Source: a virus. From it: DNA of 53,271 bases. Made by a program: the position numbers and the translations under genes. Positions 51,377 to 53,271 of this stretch are shown here, in pieces (the stretch's first letter is position 1; each line of letters begins with the position of its first letter). The notes under the pieces were generated by a model, which searched no databases, was not told the DNA's origin, and was given only the letters and a program-made list of their open reading frames with translations. The stretch spans positions 1 through 53,271 of the IMG/VR virus record IMGVR_UViG_3300034374_002820, one strand, 5' to 3'.

Positions 51377-53271
51377 ATGAGGCTCCAGAAACGCAATTAC
51401 AAGGCAGGTGGCAATGTCGGACTTGGCGGTGGGCTGGGTGATGATAGAGGTCTGGACTCCCGCAGAGACAACGCAGGAGATGGGTCACCCAATGTGGGTG
51501 TCGGTAATGCACCCGGAAACGCTCCATCTGGAAGTCCGGCCGACAATCCCGACGCAGGACAAGTACGCTCCGGCGGTTATGGCAAATCAGGAGTTGCCCA
51601 TGGCTATGACGGTACATCAGCGAATGCGATTGCGGCAGGAAGACCACAGTTAGGGGACTTGGGTCTATCTTTTGATCTAGGCAACCTAGGTTTGGCCGAT
51701 GTAGCCAAGGCAGTAGGTGGTTTGGCGCTGGGTGCTAATCCTTTGGGAATAGCTGCCGGTCTGGGTGCCAGTGCTCTAGGTCTCTCTCTTGGTGATTTAA
51801 CTGATTTCGATTTTAGTTCAGGAACGCCGGGTCCTCCCCAAGGCAAAGGACCGGGAAACGACCAAGGAACAGGCGGTGGTCCCGAAGGCCCTGCTCGGCC
51901 AACGAATCCGGGTATCCCTACCTTTGGGCCTACTGCTCCTGCAACAGAACCAGCTTCACCCCAAGCCTTACGAGAAGCCGCTGATATTCAGAATTATCTC
52001 TCGGATCTTCAGAGAATTGCACTGGGTCAATCAGATTCCCGTGCAGCCCTTGAAAGATTTGGGGTATCGCCAGAACAGGCAATGTTTAATTACCGGAAAT
52101 CTTTCCCAGAGTTTGGAGACTCTATGTCAAATTTATCCCTTGCCGAAATTATCAAAAGATTGGGGAATATGTCCCCGAATCCCGCACCTTTTGCAGAAGG
52201 TGGCCGGGTAGGTGATGAACGTGTCCGTCCCCGCCCTGACACAACAAGTGATCCTTCGGTCACAGATGATTCGGTATCCACAGACCTCTCACGGTTTACT
52301 AAGATGCTCAAGGATCTTATGATGATGCCCTCTGGGGCAGTTGATAGTCAAGGTAGAGAGAATTCTTTCGGTGCTATTGATAAGCCCCAAGCTCGTAGAC
52401 CCCTTATCCCCGGTGGTCTTATTCCCCCTGAGACAGGATCTCCCCGCTACGGTGGCGATGCCGAGGCATTCAGATTTAAGGAACAATTCGATGTAACAGC
52501 CGGTAGCCCCCTAAATATTATCCCAGAAGGTGCCCGTCCTGAGATTGAAGTAGAGCGTTTAGCTCCCCCCGTAGCTCCTGCCGAGTCTACTCCCACGATG
52601 GATAGCGAATTCAATCTTTCTAGAAGAGAGCTGACTGCATTCAACACTCTTACAAGAGAAGGCTTCTCTGGAAGAGAGGCAATGGATCGTGTGAAGCGCA
52701 TGACACCCGAACAATTAGATCTAATGGTCGAGGTGGCTAATTCTCCCGACGGTTTTAAGAATGGTGGTGAAACCCGACGACCTGCCCCCGGCTTACTTCT
52801 AGAGAATCCTCAACGAACCATAACGGTGGAAGAGGCGGTAAGAGACAGAATGGAGTCTCGGGGTTTAACTCAAGAGGAAGCTGTACAAGAGTTGCAAGCT
52901 CTATTTAGAAAATCCTACCCAATGTCTGAGACGGTCCCAGACTTTTCATTTGCCAAGGGTGGCAACACCCAACGGCCTTTCCCCGGCTTACTTCAAGATA
53001 ATCCTCAGCGAACCGTAACGGTGGAAGAGGCGGTAAGAGACAGGATGGAGTCTCGGGGTTTAACTCAAGAGGAAGCTGTAAAAGAGTTGCAAGCTCTATT
53101 TAGAAAATCCTACCCAATGTCTGAGACGGTCCCAGACTTTTCATTTGCCGGTGGTGGCTCAGTCCGTGGACGCAGAGACGCACTACCCTTGGTCGAGGGC
53201 GACCACGTCGTACCTGCCCATGCGGTAAAAGGTAACGAGGGTGGCCTTGCAGCCCTATCCAAAAAGCTCAT
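51377..53271 (+). CDS. Large internal virion protein, 5' part (runs off the window; continues at position 1)
   Basis: A gene open to the last base, giving 631 complete codons. The start at 51377 follows AGGG; a stop in frame lies at 51359. The N-terminal 130 residues are glycine- and asparagine-rich (GVGNAPGNAPSGSPADNPDAGQ). A hydrophobic helix follows at about 110-140 (LADVAKAVGGLALGANPLGIAAGLGAS). FxxGG motifs recur: FAEGG, FKNGG, FAKGG, FAGGG. A 65-residue unit is duplicated near the end (52786-53149). The final residues are DHVVPAHAVKGNEGGLAALSKKL. If the final T is the same base as the first, the frame joins the 3-974 gene to give 955 residues. It is probably an internal or ejected protein. 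Function unknown. Confidence 0.75.
   Translation, partial: MRLQKRNYKAGGNVGLGGGLGDDRGLDSRRDNAGDGSPNVGVGNAPGNAPSGSPADNPDAGQVRSGGYGKSGVAHGYDGTSANAIAAGRPQLGDLGLSFDLGNLGLADVAKAVGGLALGANPLGIAAGLGASALGLSLGDLTDFDFSSGTPGPPQGKGPGNDQGTGGGPEGPARPTNPGIPTFGPTAPATEPASPQALREAADIQNYLSDLQRIALGQSDSRAALERFGVSPEQAMFNYRKSFPEFGDSMSNLSLAEIIKRLGNMSPNPAPFAEGGRVGDERVRPRPDTTSDPSVTDDSVSTDLSRFTKMLKDLMMMPSGAVDSQGRENSFGAIDKPQARRPLIPGGLIPPETGSPRYGGDAEAFRFKEQFDVTAGSPLNIIPEGARPEIEVERLAPPVAPAESTPTMDSEFNLSRRELTAFNTLTREGFSGREAMDRVKRMTPEQLDLMVEVANSPDGFKNGGETRRPAPGLLLENPQRTITVEEAVRDRMESRGLTQEEAVQELQALFRKSYPMSETVPDFSFAKGGNTQRPFPGLLQDNPQRTVTVEEAVRDRMESRGLTQEEAVKELQALFRKSYPMSETVPDFSFAGGGSVRGRRDALPLVEGDHVVPAHAVKGNEGGLAALSKKL
52786..53149 (+). 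repeat. Tandem duplication of a 195-bp coding unit
   Basis: 52786-52954 and 52981-53149 are direct repeats of 169 bp with a period of 195 bp (65 codons). By eye they differ at six positions. Each copy encodes TVEEAVRDRMESRGLTQEEA and the following LQALFRKSYPMSETVPDFSFA, and each ends at an FxxGG motif. The near identity indicates a recent duplication within the virion protein. Confidence 0.9.

Noticed and set aside
51279-51846. Leftward frames of 122 and 80 codons near the start of the last gene
   Set aside because: They oppose the rightward virion gene, which has consistent frame use, FxxGG motifs and the correct operon direction.

Overview
The window reads as essentially one whole genome of a lytic, tailed, double-stranded DNA phage with podovirus-like architecture, probably of a marine or aquatic Gram-negative bacterium. 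This rests on a T7-type DNA polymerase and helicase-primase, a short-tail structural module (P22 gp4-like adaptors, a gp10-like nozzle, a very large internal virion protein), an inner/outer spanin pair, and the metabolic cargo common in marine phages (class II ribonucleotide reductase, ThyX, MazG, GroES-like protein, 2OG oxygenase). No integrase or lysogeny genes were seen. The two ends lie in one large virion gene: if the last base and the first base are the same T, the reading frame runs straight through and gives a 955-residue protein. The genome is therefore probably circular or circularly permuted, about 53,270 bp, opened inside that gene.

Layout. From about 25.8 kb leftward to 6.7 kb lies a tightly packed leftward early/middle block on the minus strand. 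It starts with small host-takeover-type genes (DnaJ-like zinc finger, GP88, DUF932, micro-proteins), followed by a deaminase, ThyX, tRNA-Arg(UCU), helicase-primase, GDP-mannose dehydratase, DNA polymerase, SSB, a RecB/Cas4-like nuclease followed out of frame by a GIY-YIG domain, MazG, DUF3310, class II RNR, two glycan-type genes, and finally a holin/i-spanin/o-spanin lysis cassette that converges on the end of the late operon. From 25.8 to 28.1 kb is a control region with iteron-like repeats, an AT-rich segment, GC hairpins, one rightward gene and three small leftward genes. It looks like the replication origin and divergent transcription switch.

From 28.1 kb rightward to the end and on through 1-6.7 kb is the late block on the plus strand. 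It holds terminase, a portal fused to a GH24-like lysozyme domain, a GroES-like protein, scaffold, capsid (closed by a clean terminator), small basic proteins, adaptors, repetitive fibres, and a collar-domain fibre. Then come a polyproline/Hint protein followed by sulfotransferase, methyltransferase and hydroxylase genes, an XhlA-like membrane protein, the nozzle, and two very large internal or ejected proteins.

The most unusual points are: (i) a virion-region protein with 18 consecutive prolines and a Hint-like domain just upstream of a prolyl-hydroxylase-like oxygenase, a methyltransferase and a sulfotransferase, suggesting a virion post-translational modification cassette; (ii) a possible RF2-type +1 frameshift joining an exonuclease to a GIY-YIG nuclease domain; (iii) a portal-lysozyme fusion in a genome with no other visible endolysin; (iv) an iteron-rich origin region with repeats on both sides of a possibly leaderless gene. 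Functions are assigned from motifs read by eye; no database search was run.
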